From JADJLQ01 sp031417835 (GTDB lineage Bacteria > Bacteroidota > Bacteroidia > Chitinophagales > Saprospiraceae): a stretch of DNA of 64,000 nt. Each line of letters begins with the position of its first letter. Positions within the stretch are counted from its first letter, which is position 1. The position numbers and the translations under genes are program-made. The stretch spans positions 1-64,000 of the forward strand of contig JANOWJ010000165.1 of NCBI GenBank assembly GCA_031417835.1. Direction: 5' to 3'. The notes below the pieces were generated by a model, which saw only the letters and a list, made by a program, of their open reading frames with translations, did not search any database and was not told the DNA's origin. Of the stretch, positions 1 through 9,300 are shown one piece after another.

Positions 1-912
1 GCCAATACCACTTCAAAAGATCGAGCTGAGGAAATATTTGAAAAAATTGACATAAACTTTACCACGACCAGCAATTACATCAAAGCAGAGACCACCATTA
101 ATAATACCAGTAAAAGTTGGTGGGATTGGAAGTCTTGGTTAGGCGGATCTAACGGCTCGTCTTATAAAATCAACTATGATGTGTATATGCCGACGGATCA
201 ATTCCTCAAATTGACCCATAAATATGGTGATGCGTTTGTAGATCGTTTGGAACGAGATGCTACCATAAAAGTATCCTATGGCCACCTCAGGATGGATGGA
301 TTGGGTGCTAATCTGGACTTGGATTTGGCATACAGCGATGGCAACATTGGGAGCTTTAATGATGGTAAACTTAATTTGCGTTATTCAAATATCTCTATGG
401 GTACTATGAAAGATGGGATACTCAATTTTAAATATTCTGATATCAAAATGAAAGAAGGCGGTGATATCAAAGCAGAGTGTGCCTATGGAGAGTTGGATGC
501 CGACCTTATCCATACGTTGGATATCCATAGTCGATACGACGATATCACGGTGGATTATGTAGGGGATGTCTATGTGAATAGTGGATATTCTGACCTGATC
601 TTTGGTAAAATCGGCAAAAAGTCAACATTTACCAGTACTTATGGAGATATCATCATCAAAGAGTTAGATCCATCCTTTCAATCGATCGATATTAAAACAT
701 CCTATGTAGATGTACGAATAGGCGCTCACGGCACATCTTATCGACTCGATGCTAGTGGGTCTTATGCGGATATCAAGACCACGGGTGATTTTACAAGCAA
801 TTACCTGGTAGAGAAATCCAATTCAAAAACAGTCAAAGGGTATACCAAAAGTGAAAGTTCAGGGGGGATCATCAAAGCCACACTTGCATATGGCGGTTTG
901 AGGATAGATTGA
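1..912 (+). CDS. DUF4097-like beta-repeat protein, 5' end missing
   Basis: The reading frame is already open at base 1 and ends at TGA 910-912, so the N-terminus and any signal peptide lie outside the window; 303 codons are visible. From about codon 75 the protein is a series of roughly a dozen short strands of the form aromatic or aliphatic-Y-x-D/N-hydrophobic (SYGHL, AYSDG, RYSNI, KYSDI, AYGEL, RYDDI, GYSDL, TYGDI, SYVDV, SYADI, AYGGL) spaced about 17-25 residues apart, as expected of a right-handed beta-solenoid. Proteins of the DUF4097 / putative-adhesin group in Bacteroidota look like this and are usually exported. The function is unknown; often such genes sit in operons with anti-sigma factors, but the upstream side cannot be seen. 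The fold is inferred from the repeat pattern only. Confidence 0.6.
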   Translation, partial: ANTTSKDRAEEIFEKIDINFTTTSNYIKAETTINNTSKSWWDWKSWLGGSNGSSYKINYDVYMPTDQFLKLTHKYGDAFVDRLERDATIKVSYGHLRMDGLGANLDLDLAYSDGNIGSFNDGKLNLRYSNISMGTMKDGILNFKYSDIKMKEGGDIKAECAYGELDADLIHTLDIHSRYDDITVDYVGDVYVNSGYSDLIFGKIGKKSTFTSTYGDIIIKELDPSFQSIDIKTSYVDVRIGAHGTSYRLDASGSYADIKTTGDFTSNYLVEKSNSKTVKGYTKSESSGGIIKATLAYGGLRID

Positions 913-1468
913 TCAGATGACAGAAAATTGTGAAGGTCTGGGCGGTTATCACCGGCTTGCATATCTTAGCTGCATGCTTTAAGGATCTTTGCTCGACACC
1001 ACCATGGTTTATCATTTAAAAGACCACGCGAAACTTTAGAATAAACTTTCCACGGCATGATGCTGAGCTTGTTTTATCACCATTGTTAGATTTTCACTGC
1101 TCACGCCCTCGACAAGTAGGGCCTTTAATCGATACGATTGCATGTGATTGTTTTCATGATTACACTCCCCATCCAGTGAGCAATATTTCACTAAACTACA
1201 TGCTTCGATAATAATTATTACGGGTCAACTTTGGTGAAATTCTGCCTGTCTATTTTATTCGAAACGGATTTCTCACTGATCCCAGATTTCAAGATTGGAC
1301 GAAACGGCAGGTTGGTAAAGGCCGAGCGCAAAATTAACATTGTTAGTTGATCATCAAAATTCCAGCTACATATTAAGAATTTATGAATTCATCATTTTTT
1401 TGATTGTAATTTAAATCTTAATACATTATATTTATCCTTAATATTAATTCACCAAAAAGAAAACTGCT
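913..1468. other. Gene-free interval, 556 bp
   Basis: Both strands were read and no supportable gene was found between the DUF4097-like protein and the PhoH gene. The right end, from about 1370, is strongly AT-rich and is the likely promoter region of the downstream gene, although no clear TAnnTTTG box is seen. Short open stretches near 1230-1350 have no start codon or family signature and could be decayed coding sequence. Confidence 0.5.
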
Positions 1469-2788
1469 ATGCCTAAAATTTTTGTTTTGGACACTTCTGT
1501 ATTGCTTTTTGATCACAATGCACTATCCAGTTTTCAGGATAATGATATTGTCATCCCTATCACCGTATTAGAGGAATTGGACAATTTTAAAATCGGCAAC
1601 GATACTAAAAACTTTGAAGCACGGGAAGTGATCCGATATTTGGATAAACTTTCAGAAAACAAAAATCTCCAGGAATGGATAAACCGAGGCGTAAAACAAG
1701 GAAGAATAAAAATCTATAATGGTAACAATAAGGACCTGGCGGTCAACGCGGAATCAGTCTATGGGGGTGACAAAAACGATCATAAAATACTCAATGTAGC
1801 CCTTATCCTCAGCAAAGAACACAAACGATCCAAAGTAGCTCTGGTGACTAAGGATATTAATCTCCGGATCAAAGCCAAAGCTCTTGGGATCGAAGCAGAA
1901 GACTACCGCACTGGCAAGGTGGAAGATATGGACATGATCTCTGAGGGCAGTCACTCGCTCAATAATCTCGATGCAAAAATCATTCAGGAAATTTACAGCA
2001 AGACATTTATCAAGGAAAATAACATTCTTAAAGGAAATAAAGTGGCCAATGGGTACTACGTATTGAATAATTGCACACAAAGTGCATTGGTCAGATACGA
2101 TGAACCCTCTGATAGCATCGTCAAGGTCGATAAAAGCTATGTTTATGGCATAAAACCCAAAAATGCTGAACAAACCTTTGCCATCGATGCTTTGCTCAAT
2201 GAGGATATAAAACTAGTAGCCCTGCAAGGAGTAGCAGGTACCGGCAAGACGATGCTAGCTCTGGCAGCAGCACTAGAACAAATGGGAAATTATGAAAAAA
2301 TCATTCTCACCAGACCTATTGTACCGCTGAGCAATAAGGAAATAGGATTTCTGCCCGGTGATGCAGATGATAAGATCTCGCCATATATGATGCCGCTCTG
2401 GGATAATCTTAATTTTATCAAATCCCAACACAAAGATAAAAGCAAAAAAAGCTCTATCGTAGATCAACTAAAAACGGAAGGTAAACTGGAAGTGACTGCC
2501 CTTACCTTTATCAGAGGTAGATCGCTCAGCAATGTTTTTTTCATTGTAGACGAAGCTCAAAACCTCACCCCACATGAAATAAAAACGATCATCACTCGGG
2601 CTGGTGAAGGCACCAAAATAGTTTTCACCGGTGATGTACATCAGATCGACACGCCTTATATGGATGAGCGCAGCAATGGCCTGACTTATATCATAGATAA
2701 GTTGAAGGGCCAAAATTTGTTTGCGCATATCAAACTTGAGAAAGGGGAGCGGTCAGAATTGGCTAATCTAGCTAATAAATTATTGTGA
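1469..2788 (+). CDS. PIN domain-PhoH family ATPase (YlaK type)
   Basis: A two-domain protein of 439 residues. The N-terminal PIN ribonuclease-like domain (about 1-140) starts with the typical FVLDTSVLL strand carrying the first acidic residue (D8). The C-terminal PhoH ATPase domain (about 235-435) has the Walker A loop GVAGTGKT at 254-261 and the Walker B strand ending in DEAQN with D361/E362, followed by the sensor-like TGDVHQID. PhoH proteins are cytoplasmic ATPases or helicase-like enzymes; fusion to PIN suggests RNA unwinding coupled to cleavage. This arrangement and length are usual for the family in Bacteroidota and Firmicutes. It is monocistronic, flanked by a gene-free stretch and a convergent gene. 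The biological substrate is unknown. The family assignment is secure. Confidence 0.93.
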   Translation: MPKIFVLDTSVLLFDHNALSSFQDNDIVIPITVLEELDNFKIGNDTKNFEAREVIRYLDKLSENKNLQEWINRGVKQGRIKIYNGNNKDLAVNAESVYGGDKNDHKILNVALILSKEHKRSKVALVTKDINLRIKAKALGIEAEDYRTGKVEDMDMISEGSHSLNNLDAKIIQEIYSKTFIKENNILKGNKVANGYYVLNNCTQSALVRYDEPSDSIVKVDKSYVYGIKPKNAEQTFAIDALLNEDIKLVALQGVAGTGKTMLALAAALEQMGNYEKIILTRPIVPLSNKEIGFLPGDADDKISPYMMPLWDNLNFIKSQHKDKSKKSSIVDQLKTEGKLEVTALTFIRGRSLSNVFFIVDEAQNLTPHEIKTIITRAGEGTKIVFTGDVHQIDTPYMDERSNGLTYIIDKLKGQNLFAHIKLEKGERSELANLANKLL

Positions 2789-2853
2789 TGATCAAAGTGC
2801 TTAGCTGCTGAAGATCATACAAGCCGGGCAGCCTTTTATTGTTTTAATCTGGG

Positions 2854-3303
2854 TTACAAGATTAAATCACAATTCTGTTCAATCGCATTGATCTTGGCTC
2901 CTAATTTCTTGTAGAATAAAATGGCGGGTGCATTCCATTCTGATACTTGCCATCGTATTTTATGACAGCCGGAGGCTTTTGCATACTCTATGACGGCCTG
3001 AATCAGTTTTGAACCTACGCCAAGGCCTCTATAAGCCTGTTGTACATAAAGGTCATCCATATAAATCGATTTCCCTGCCCAGGTATAATATACGTGATTG
3101 TACGTGGCATAGCCCATTATCCTCGCGTCAGCTGTCACCGCCACGAACGCGTGCATATGATCTTGCTCGACGATCATCAAGGGTAGGGTATTGGTCATCC
3201 GGTCGGCGACTTTCTCAAATAAAGCCAGTTCCTGGATGAGGCCATAGATTTGAGGCAAGTCTGCTTCTGTTCTTTTTCTAATTGTAATTTCCATAAGATA
3301 CAA
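2854..3303 (-). CDS. GNAT family N-acetyltransferase, SSAT/thialysine-type
   Basis: A single GNAT domain of about 149 residues. The acetyl-CoA pyrophosphate-binding loop is visible as QAYRGLGVGSKL, preceded by the beta-4 strand IYMDDLYV and followed by the C-terminal motif WNAPAILFYKKLGA. The sequence around the YTWAGKSIYMDDLYV segment closely follows the spermidine/thialysine (diamine) acetyltransferase branch, so a small amine or amino-acid analogue is the likely acetyl acceptor; this is inference. An alternative start at 3294 (MEITIRK) is equally good and gives 146 residues. It starts only 4 bp after the stop of the upstream methyltransferase gene, so the two are probably cotranscribed. 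Confidence 0.88.
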   Translation of the reverse strand: MYLMEITIRKRTEADLPQIYGLIQELALFEKVADRMTNTLPLMIVEQDHMHAFVAVTADARIMGYATYNHVYYTWAGKSIYMDDLYVQQAYRGLGVGSKLIQAVIEYAKASGCHKIRWQVSEWNAPAILFYKKLGAKINAIEQNCDLIL

Positions 3304-3307
3304 TTGG

Positions 3308-4492
3308 TCAGAGGAGATTTAATTTTTTTTCTAGGTAGTGGCTATGAATGCCGAACATAGATTTTAAGTTGGAGATTTTGTCGATGATTTTTTGTCGATC
3401 TATTTTTTTATCGGATGTCTTTTGGGCCGTGATCATTATATTTTTTGGAGTGTGGGCATCAGCTATAAAATCAAAAACTTTGATGGTGTAGCCATAGTAC
3501 TCGAGTATGAGTCCACGGATGGCATCCGTGATCATCTCTGATTGGCGCTCTAAAAAAATGCCATGTCTAATCAGATCATCCAATGGGCTTATGATTTTAT
3601 ACTTTTCTATTTCCCGGCGTATTTGTTTATGGCAGCAGGGTGCTACGACGATGATGTCGGCATGACTGGTGATGCCCTTGAAGATGGCATCATCGGTAGC
3701 TGTATCGCAGGCATGGAGCGCTATGAGTATATTAAAGTCCGAAGATGGGTAGGAGTCGATTGTACCTTCTTCAAACCGGAGTTGTGCAAAGTGGGATTCT
3801 TTAGCCACTCTATTGCACAAATCCACTAGATCCTTGCGGACTTCTACTCCCGTGATCTCGACCGGCCGATGAAGTACGTGATGGAGGTAGTCGTAAAGGG
3901 CAAAAGTCAGATAGCCTTTGCCTGCTCCCATGTCGACGATCTTGATCAAGTCAATGTGTGTCAACGATTTGAGCAACGTGCTCAATACCTCGATGTAATG
4001 ATTGATTTGTTTGTATTTGTCCTGAGCGTGGGCATATACTTTGCCCTGAGCATCTGTGATCTTTAAGGCATGCAGATAGGGATTATCTTTAGATGGGATC
4101 ACTTTTATTTTTGGGTTGTCGTGGGCTGAGGAAGGTAATGCACTGAAGGTAGGTTTAGATGGCATCATGATCCATGCTTGCGTTTTTGTATATTCAGTCC
4201 TATAGTCCATATCTAGTGTAAATAAATTGGCGATATGAAACTGGTCAGCTTCAATGTATTTAGATATAAAAAAGTAGGCCTCATCGAAACTGTAATTTTT
4301 AACCACATCCTTTGTTTGATATCGATAGGTAAATGATAGTTTATCACCATTTTTAAGGATGACTTTTTTTATGTAAATATTTTTTAACGATTCCTCAGAT
4401 CCTTGATATTTGCTTAAGGATAATTTGACAAATATGTGTTGACTTATACTTTGTTGGATAAGGTCTAAAAACGACTTAAGATGATCTATCAT
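3308..4492 (-). CDS. SAM-dependent methyltransferase, Methyltransf_32 / METTL25-like
   Basis: The class I SAM-binding motif is seen as VDMGAGKGYLTFAL (around residue 210), with the motif II acid in GVEVRKDL and a later VAPCCHKQ motif. The double-cysteine CCHK signature is the mark of the Methyltransf_32 group, whose eukaryotic relatives are METTL25 and related putative RNA methyltransferases. The first 180 residues form a separate, less recognisable N-terminal region that is probably RNA- or substrate-binding. Length is 394 residues. It lies between the YhcG-type nuclease gene (23 bp upstream) and the GNAT gene (4 bp downstream) on the same strand, suggesting one transcript. The substrate is not known; a role in RNA modification is inferred from the family. 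Confidence 0.82.
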   Translation of the reverse strand: MIDHLKSFLDLIQQSISQHIFVKLSLSKYQGSEESLKNIYIKKVILKNGDKLSFTYRYQTKDVVKNYSFDEAYFFISKYIEADQFHIANLFTLDMDYRTEYTKTQAWIMMPSKPTFSALPSSAHDNPKIKVIPSKDNPYLHALKITDAQGKVYAHAQDKYKQINHYIEVLSTLLKSLTHIDLIKIVDMGAGKGYLTFALYDYLHHVLHRPVEITGVEVRKDLVDLCNRVAKESHFAQLRFEEGTIDSYPSSDFNILIALHACDTATDDAIFKGITSHADIIVVAPCCHKQIRREIEKYKIISPLDDLIRHGIFLERQSEMITDAIRGLILEYYGYTIKVFDFIADAHTPKNIMITAQKTSDKKIDRQKIIDKISNLKSMFGIHSHYLEKKLNLL

Positions 4493-4515
4493 ACTGATTG
4501 TATTCGGATTAAGGA

Positions 4516-5643
4516 TTAGCCCATCAGTTTTTTTAACGTGGCAGCATTGGGCAAGACATTTTTATATTGAGCAGGAAGTTCATGACTGGTTTTATATGTG
4601 GCTACGCCCATCGGCTTTTTGATGTCCCGAAATGAAAATTCTACAGTTTTATTATTTTTTTCCTTGCACAGTATTATACCAATAGCAGGCAATTCATGAG
4701 GTTGCTTGATATATTCATCGAGCGCAGATAAGTAGAAATTCATTTTTCCGGCATATTCGGGTTTGAATTTGCCTTTCTTTAGATCAAATGCTACCAGACA
4801 CTGTAGTTTACGGTTAAAGAAAAGTAGGTCTGTGAAAAATTCTTCGTCGTCTACGATAAGTCGATATTGATTAGCTATGAATGCAAAGTCTGCTCCAAGA
4901 GACATTAGAAATTTTTTAATATTTCTGACAATCTCGTGTTCTACCAATCGCTCATCTTCTTCATCTGGATCTTCTATATTTATAAAATCCAATAAATATT
5001 CATCTTTGAAGCTGTGTAGTGCTTTTGCTCTTAGCGATTCATTCGTAATAGCGGTTTTAAAATTATTTGGAAGTTTACCGCGTTTTTTAAAAAGTTTGTT
5101 TTTAAGATGGTGTTTTAAAGTCGTAACTGACCAAAACTCAGACGCAATTTGCATGATATAAAAAGTGCGCTCTTCAATGCTTTTTGTATGTATCAATAAC
5201 TCGCTATGGTGTGTAAAACTTACTGAGAGGAAGGCTAGACCCAATTGGTCCGTCACTGACGGACCAATTGGGCCAGTATCTACTAACCTTATCAGAGTCG
5301 GGTTAAGAACTTCTTGTTTTTTTGATTTTTTGGATAATTGGTCCGTCGCTGACGGACCAATTTTAATGCTACTATCCCAAGCCAGATAAAAAGCTTTCAT
5401 CCGCTTGATATTAGTAGCAGAAAAACCTTTTAATCCTGGCAGTTCTTGCTGCAAATCATTTGAAAGCCGTTGCAATATTTTATCCCCCCATTTGCCTTGT
5501 TTCGACTTTAAATCAATCAGCCTTCCTACCTTAAAATATAAAGTCAGGAGCTCCCGATTAGCCAATGAAGCAGCCTTATATCTACTCGTAAGTATAGCAG
5601 TTTTTAGTTGCTTGATCGTTTCAGAATAGATACTCATATTCAT
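4516..5643 (-). CDS. YhcG/DUF1016 family PDDEXK nuclease with palindromic in-frame insertions
   Basis: The N-terminal DUF1016 helical domain covers about residues 1-110 (opening with SETIKQLKTAILTSRYKA). The C-terminal PDDEXK nuclease domain covers about 190-350 and shows the family's core FFTDLLFFNRKLQCLVAFDL followed by KKGKFKPEYAGKMNFYL, including the acidic and lysine residues of the active site. YhcG proteins are predicted DNases often found with restriction-modification loci or mobile DNA; no such genes are adjacent here. The linker between the two domains holds two copies of the peptide IGPS[V/A]TDQL, each encoded by a near-perfect DNA palindrome (see separate repeat entries), 32 codons apart and in the same frame. 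It heads the run of minus-strand genes YhcG, methyltransferase, GNAT. The reading frame is intact, so it may be functional. Confidence 0.85.
   Translation of the reverse strand: MNMSIYSETIKQLKTAILTSRYKAASLANRELLTLYFKVGRLIDLKSKQGKWGDKILQRLSNDLQQELPGLKGFSATNIKRMKAFYLAWDSSIKIGPSATDQLSKKSKKQEVLNPTLIRLVDTGPIGPSVTDQLGLAFLSVSFTHHSELLIHTKSIEERTFYIMQIASEFWSVTTLKHHLKNKLFKKRGKLPNNFKTAITNESLRAKALHSFKDEYLLDFINIEDPDEEDERLVEHEIVRNIKKFLMSLGADFAFIANQYRLIVDDEEFFTDLLFFNRKLQCLVAFDLKKGKFKPEYAGKMNFYLSALDEYIKQPHELPAIGIILCKEKNNKTVEFSFRDIKKPMGVATYKTSHELPAQYKNVLPNAATLKKLMG
5240..5272. repeat. Palindromic element, copy 1, inside yhcG-type gene
   Basis: A perfect inverted repeat with 16-bp arms (5240-5255 and 5257-5272) around a single central base at 5256. 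The core is ATTGGTCCGTCA. Read on the coding (minus) strand it encodes PIGPSVTDQLG. It shares a 12-bp half-site with the second copy at 5336-5362. Confidence 0.9.
5336..5362. repeat. Palindromic element, copy 2, inside yhcG-type gene
   Basis: An inverted repeat with perfect 12-bp arms (5336-5347 and 5351-5362) around a 3-base centre. It has the same core as the copy at 5240-5272, is offset from it by exactly 96 bp (32 codons), and encodes IGPSATDQL in the same frame. Confidence 0.9.
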
Positions 5644-5740
5644 ATGGACCGGTATGGCGACTCAAGATGAACTGAGTCATAAGATTTGTCAACAATAGGT
5701 ATAAACATATATAAGTCAATACAGATAAAGTTTAAAAAAA

Positions 5741-6148
5741 TGCAGGTCTATAAGCCGGATTCTGTCCAGAAAGCGTGTATCGCCTCCCTGATCCATCATT
5801 TATCTTGATCCGCCTTCACAGACGAGATTCTAGCTGCCTACCCTCTTTGGCTGTTTGACCAATTGGACGAGCCGCCCAACTTACCGAGAGAGTGACCTCC
5901 CAGCAAACCAAAGTATACATGGCATTTCAACACATAAGGTTTATCCATCCCAGTGGTTGCCCATCGGGATCGTGCGCTCTTACCGCACGTTTTCACCATC
6001 ACCTCGAGTTTCCTCAGGGCTGTTATTCTCTGTGACCCTCTCTGTTCCCAAATTACTTTGGGACCCACGTGTTACGTGGTATGTTGCCCTGCGTTGTCCG
6101 GACTTTCCTCCCTGTCACTGTAGACAGAGCGATAGATCGACCTGCAAG
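5741..6148 (-). ncRNA. rnpB: RNase P RNA (bacterial type A)
   Basis: Read on the minus strand, the RNA starts near 6148 with TTGCAGGTCGATC and contains the universally conserved GAGGAAAGTCCGGAC block (revcomp near 6100-6116) and the 3' block ACAGAATCCGGCTTATAGAC (5746-5765). The first and last bases form helix P1: TGCAGGTC near the 5' end pairs with GACCTGCA at the 3' end (5741-5748). Total length of about 408 nt suits a bacterial type A RNase P RNA, the catalytic subunit that trims tRNA 5' leaders. A run of U residues follows the 3' end (complement of 5733-5740), which fits termination. Open frames crossing this interval are not genes. Confidence 0.95.
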
Positions 6149-6309
6149 TGACAAAATTAGCATCATTTTATACACGGAATAGAAATGGGAGGTTTCCTGA
6201 ATGTATAAATTTTATTAATATATATAAAATAAATATAAAATATTGATTTACAGATATTAATAAATGATAATATAAATTAATATATTGTGATCAATTTCAT
6301 ATCCCCCCG

Positions 6310-9300
6310 ATGAAATCTTATACGAAGGCGCTTATTTTTTCTATGATTGCATGCTCCATACTATATGGCCTGGGTCATTATGGACATTCGGAAGCGCACA
6401 TTCAGAAGCGTATTGCGACAGCACAACATCATCTTGATCAGTCCTATCATCACGCCATCGACATCCTTGCCTCTGATAGCCTCGTAGATCGTATCGGCGA
6501 GGAATTTAAAAAAAACAAATATGTATACTATGTGCATCAAGGTGATTCACTACGCTACTGGAGCGAAGAAACGTTTCGATTATCAGCCCTAACCTCAGTA
6601 GATAAAGGCCAATTTGTAACCCAAGAAAATGTCACGTACTATTTCAGAAGCTTCCAAAAAGAAGGCACATCCCATATCATTGGCTTGCCTGTGTACTTTG
6701 TCAGTCAGGAAGAAACTGAAGTAGCTTTATTGCAAGGTGCAATTTTTTCACCTGACCGTGCGATAAGTCATTTTGTAAAAATAGATCCGGGCTATCCGGC
6801 CTGGATGCAATGGTCGATGGTTTTGTTTTATATGTTATCCGTCGGAAGTGGGGTATACGGATTGTTGATGTGGAGCAGAAGATTGATGGCCGAGCAGTAC
6901 TTGTTGCTTGGATTATTCGTATTTGCCGTGGGTATTTTTTTGATCCGTATGGTATCATTGGCTAGCAGCAGATTATTGTCATGGCCTGCAGTAGTGTTTT
7001 TTGATGATGCTGTTCGACCCTCTTTATTTAGCCCTACGTTAGGCGATTTATTGATCAATATTGGATTATTGTGCGTGTTGATTTGGTTTATCCGCTCTTA
7101 CATCAGACCACAATATTTTAATAAAATATGGGCCAATGGATTTGCATTAGGGCTGATGAATTATTGGTTAGTCTATTTGTCCGCATTTTTAATGGTACAC
7201 ATCTTCAGACAGCTGGTGATGAATTCCGGCCTTTCGTTCGATTTTGAATATATTTTTTATCTGGACTTCAGAAGTGTTTTGGCGTTGTCTGGGATATTGA
7301 TTTTGGCTATTGCCCTATTTATATTGGATCTCCATCTGTTGCGCATCATCCGACACTTAGGATTGACATCACAAAAAAGATTATTAGCTAATGGATTAGC
7401 ATTAGCGGCATTGGTACCATTGACTTTTTTGTTGCCTGCTCAATTGCCATTTCTATTATTACTTGGCTTAGGTGGTTACCTCACATTATTGGATTTATTT
7501 ATAGATCACATCAGGCCACATGCAGCTTGGTATCTCACGTGGACGATCACAGGTTCGATATTGATTTCATCGCTGCTGTATCAATTTCATATAGATAAAG
7601 AACTTGACCAACGGGTGACCATAGCTCAGGCGTTAAAACAAGAGTTGATAGCAGCGGATATTGCTCCCGGCCATTCCGAAACTTTTCTCCGGCGCCAGTT
7701 ATCCAGAAAAGAAACCAACTCGGCATATTTAGCGCTGTATGACTTGAGGTATATCCAAGCACCTTCCACGCCGCTCATATCGAGCGATAGTGGCTTGCAC
7801 ACCATATATACGGAGATCAATGGCGATTCAGGATTTTACCTTACTAAAAAATCAAATCAACTATTCAAAGCGTTTTCATTTTTCTCCTATGTATTTATAC
7901 TTTTTAATCTGATCCTGGTCGGATTTGCATTAATCAACCGAAAAGTAAGATGGTTTTCATTTTCTCTTTTTCGATTTTTCCCATCCAGAGTGACTTTGCG
8001 CTATCGTATTCAGGTGAGTATGCTAGTTATGAGTCTTTGTTCCTTCCTACTTATTGCTCTGGTCATCATCTTATATGTCAAAAAGAATGCATGGGAATGG
8101 CAAAAAGATGCTTCACTATTGCATACCGGCAGTTTATCCTTGCCGGAGCTTTTAAGATCAGCAGGTACTAATCACGAATTGTATAAGATATATGATGACC
8201 AGGGAAGATTGTTGCCCGATCAAGTAGATCGAATGCCTTATGCAGACTGGGCCGCGTTACACAGCTCTGATGATCCGGTCACATTAACGTACAATACTCT
8301 ACACCATGAAGATGGCAGACTTTTTTTTATTAAAAAAAATGATACGGCAGTCGACCTTCAAAATAAGCGAAAATTGAATGACTTCTTGGGGGCTTTGCTT
8401 AATGTGTATGTTTTTTTACTGATTGTGATTGTATTGATATCGATGATCGTAGCCAATTCCATTGCCAGACCACTGACCGTATTGAGTACCAAACTCAAAC
8501 AAATCAAAATAGGCGGCAGCAATCAGCGCTTGGAATGGGATCATCAAGACGAATTAGGTGGTTTGATCCGCAATTATAATGAGATGATCCAAGAGCTTGA
8601 TCGCAGTACTAGGATGCTAGCACTGACAGAGCGCGAAACAGCGTGGCGAGAAATGGCTAAACAAGTAGCACATGAGATAAAAAATCCGCTCACTCCGATG
8701 AAGCTCATTACCCAACACTTGCAAAATTCTATCCATCGGGCACAACCAGAAGAGATACCTCCATTGGTAAAACGAGTTACTCAAACCCTGATCGAGCAAA
8801 TAGATAATCTATCAAAGATCGCTTCAGAATTTTCAAATTTTGCTAAATTACCTGCTCCTGAAAATGAAAAATTGGTGCTCAATGAGGTGGTCACCTCTAC
8901 GCACGACTTATTTCGAAAACGGGAGGATATGGACATTCACTTACGGGTGCCGATCGACGAGATCTATGTCTTTGCAGATAAAAATCACATCATTCGAGTA
9001 TTGACCAATTTGATCAAAAATGCGATCCAGGCCATTCCATTGGGTAGGCGAGGGCGCATCGAAATCTTACTCTATAAACAAGACGAAAAAGCTATCGTAA
9101 AAATTGCAGACAATGGTTGCGGTATACCCGACTCTATGAAAGATAAAGTCTTTTACCCAAACTTTACCACCAAAAACTCCGGGACCGGTCTGGGCTTGGC
9201 TATAGTCCGGGATATCATCGATTCTTGCAATGGCCACATTTATTTTCTAACGTACGAAAACAAAGGCACCGAGTTTTATATCGAATTGCCGTTGATGCAT

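Noticed and set aside
1754..2173. Minus-strand open frame of 139 codons within the phoH-type gene
   Set aside because: It is fully antisense to a gene with clear PIN and PhoH motifs and has no family signature.
5838..6151. Open frames on both strands across 5838-6151
   Set aside because: They lie inside rnpB, whose conserved RNase P RNA blocks and P1 pairing explain the sequence.
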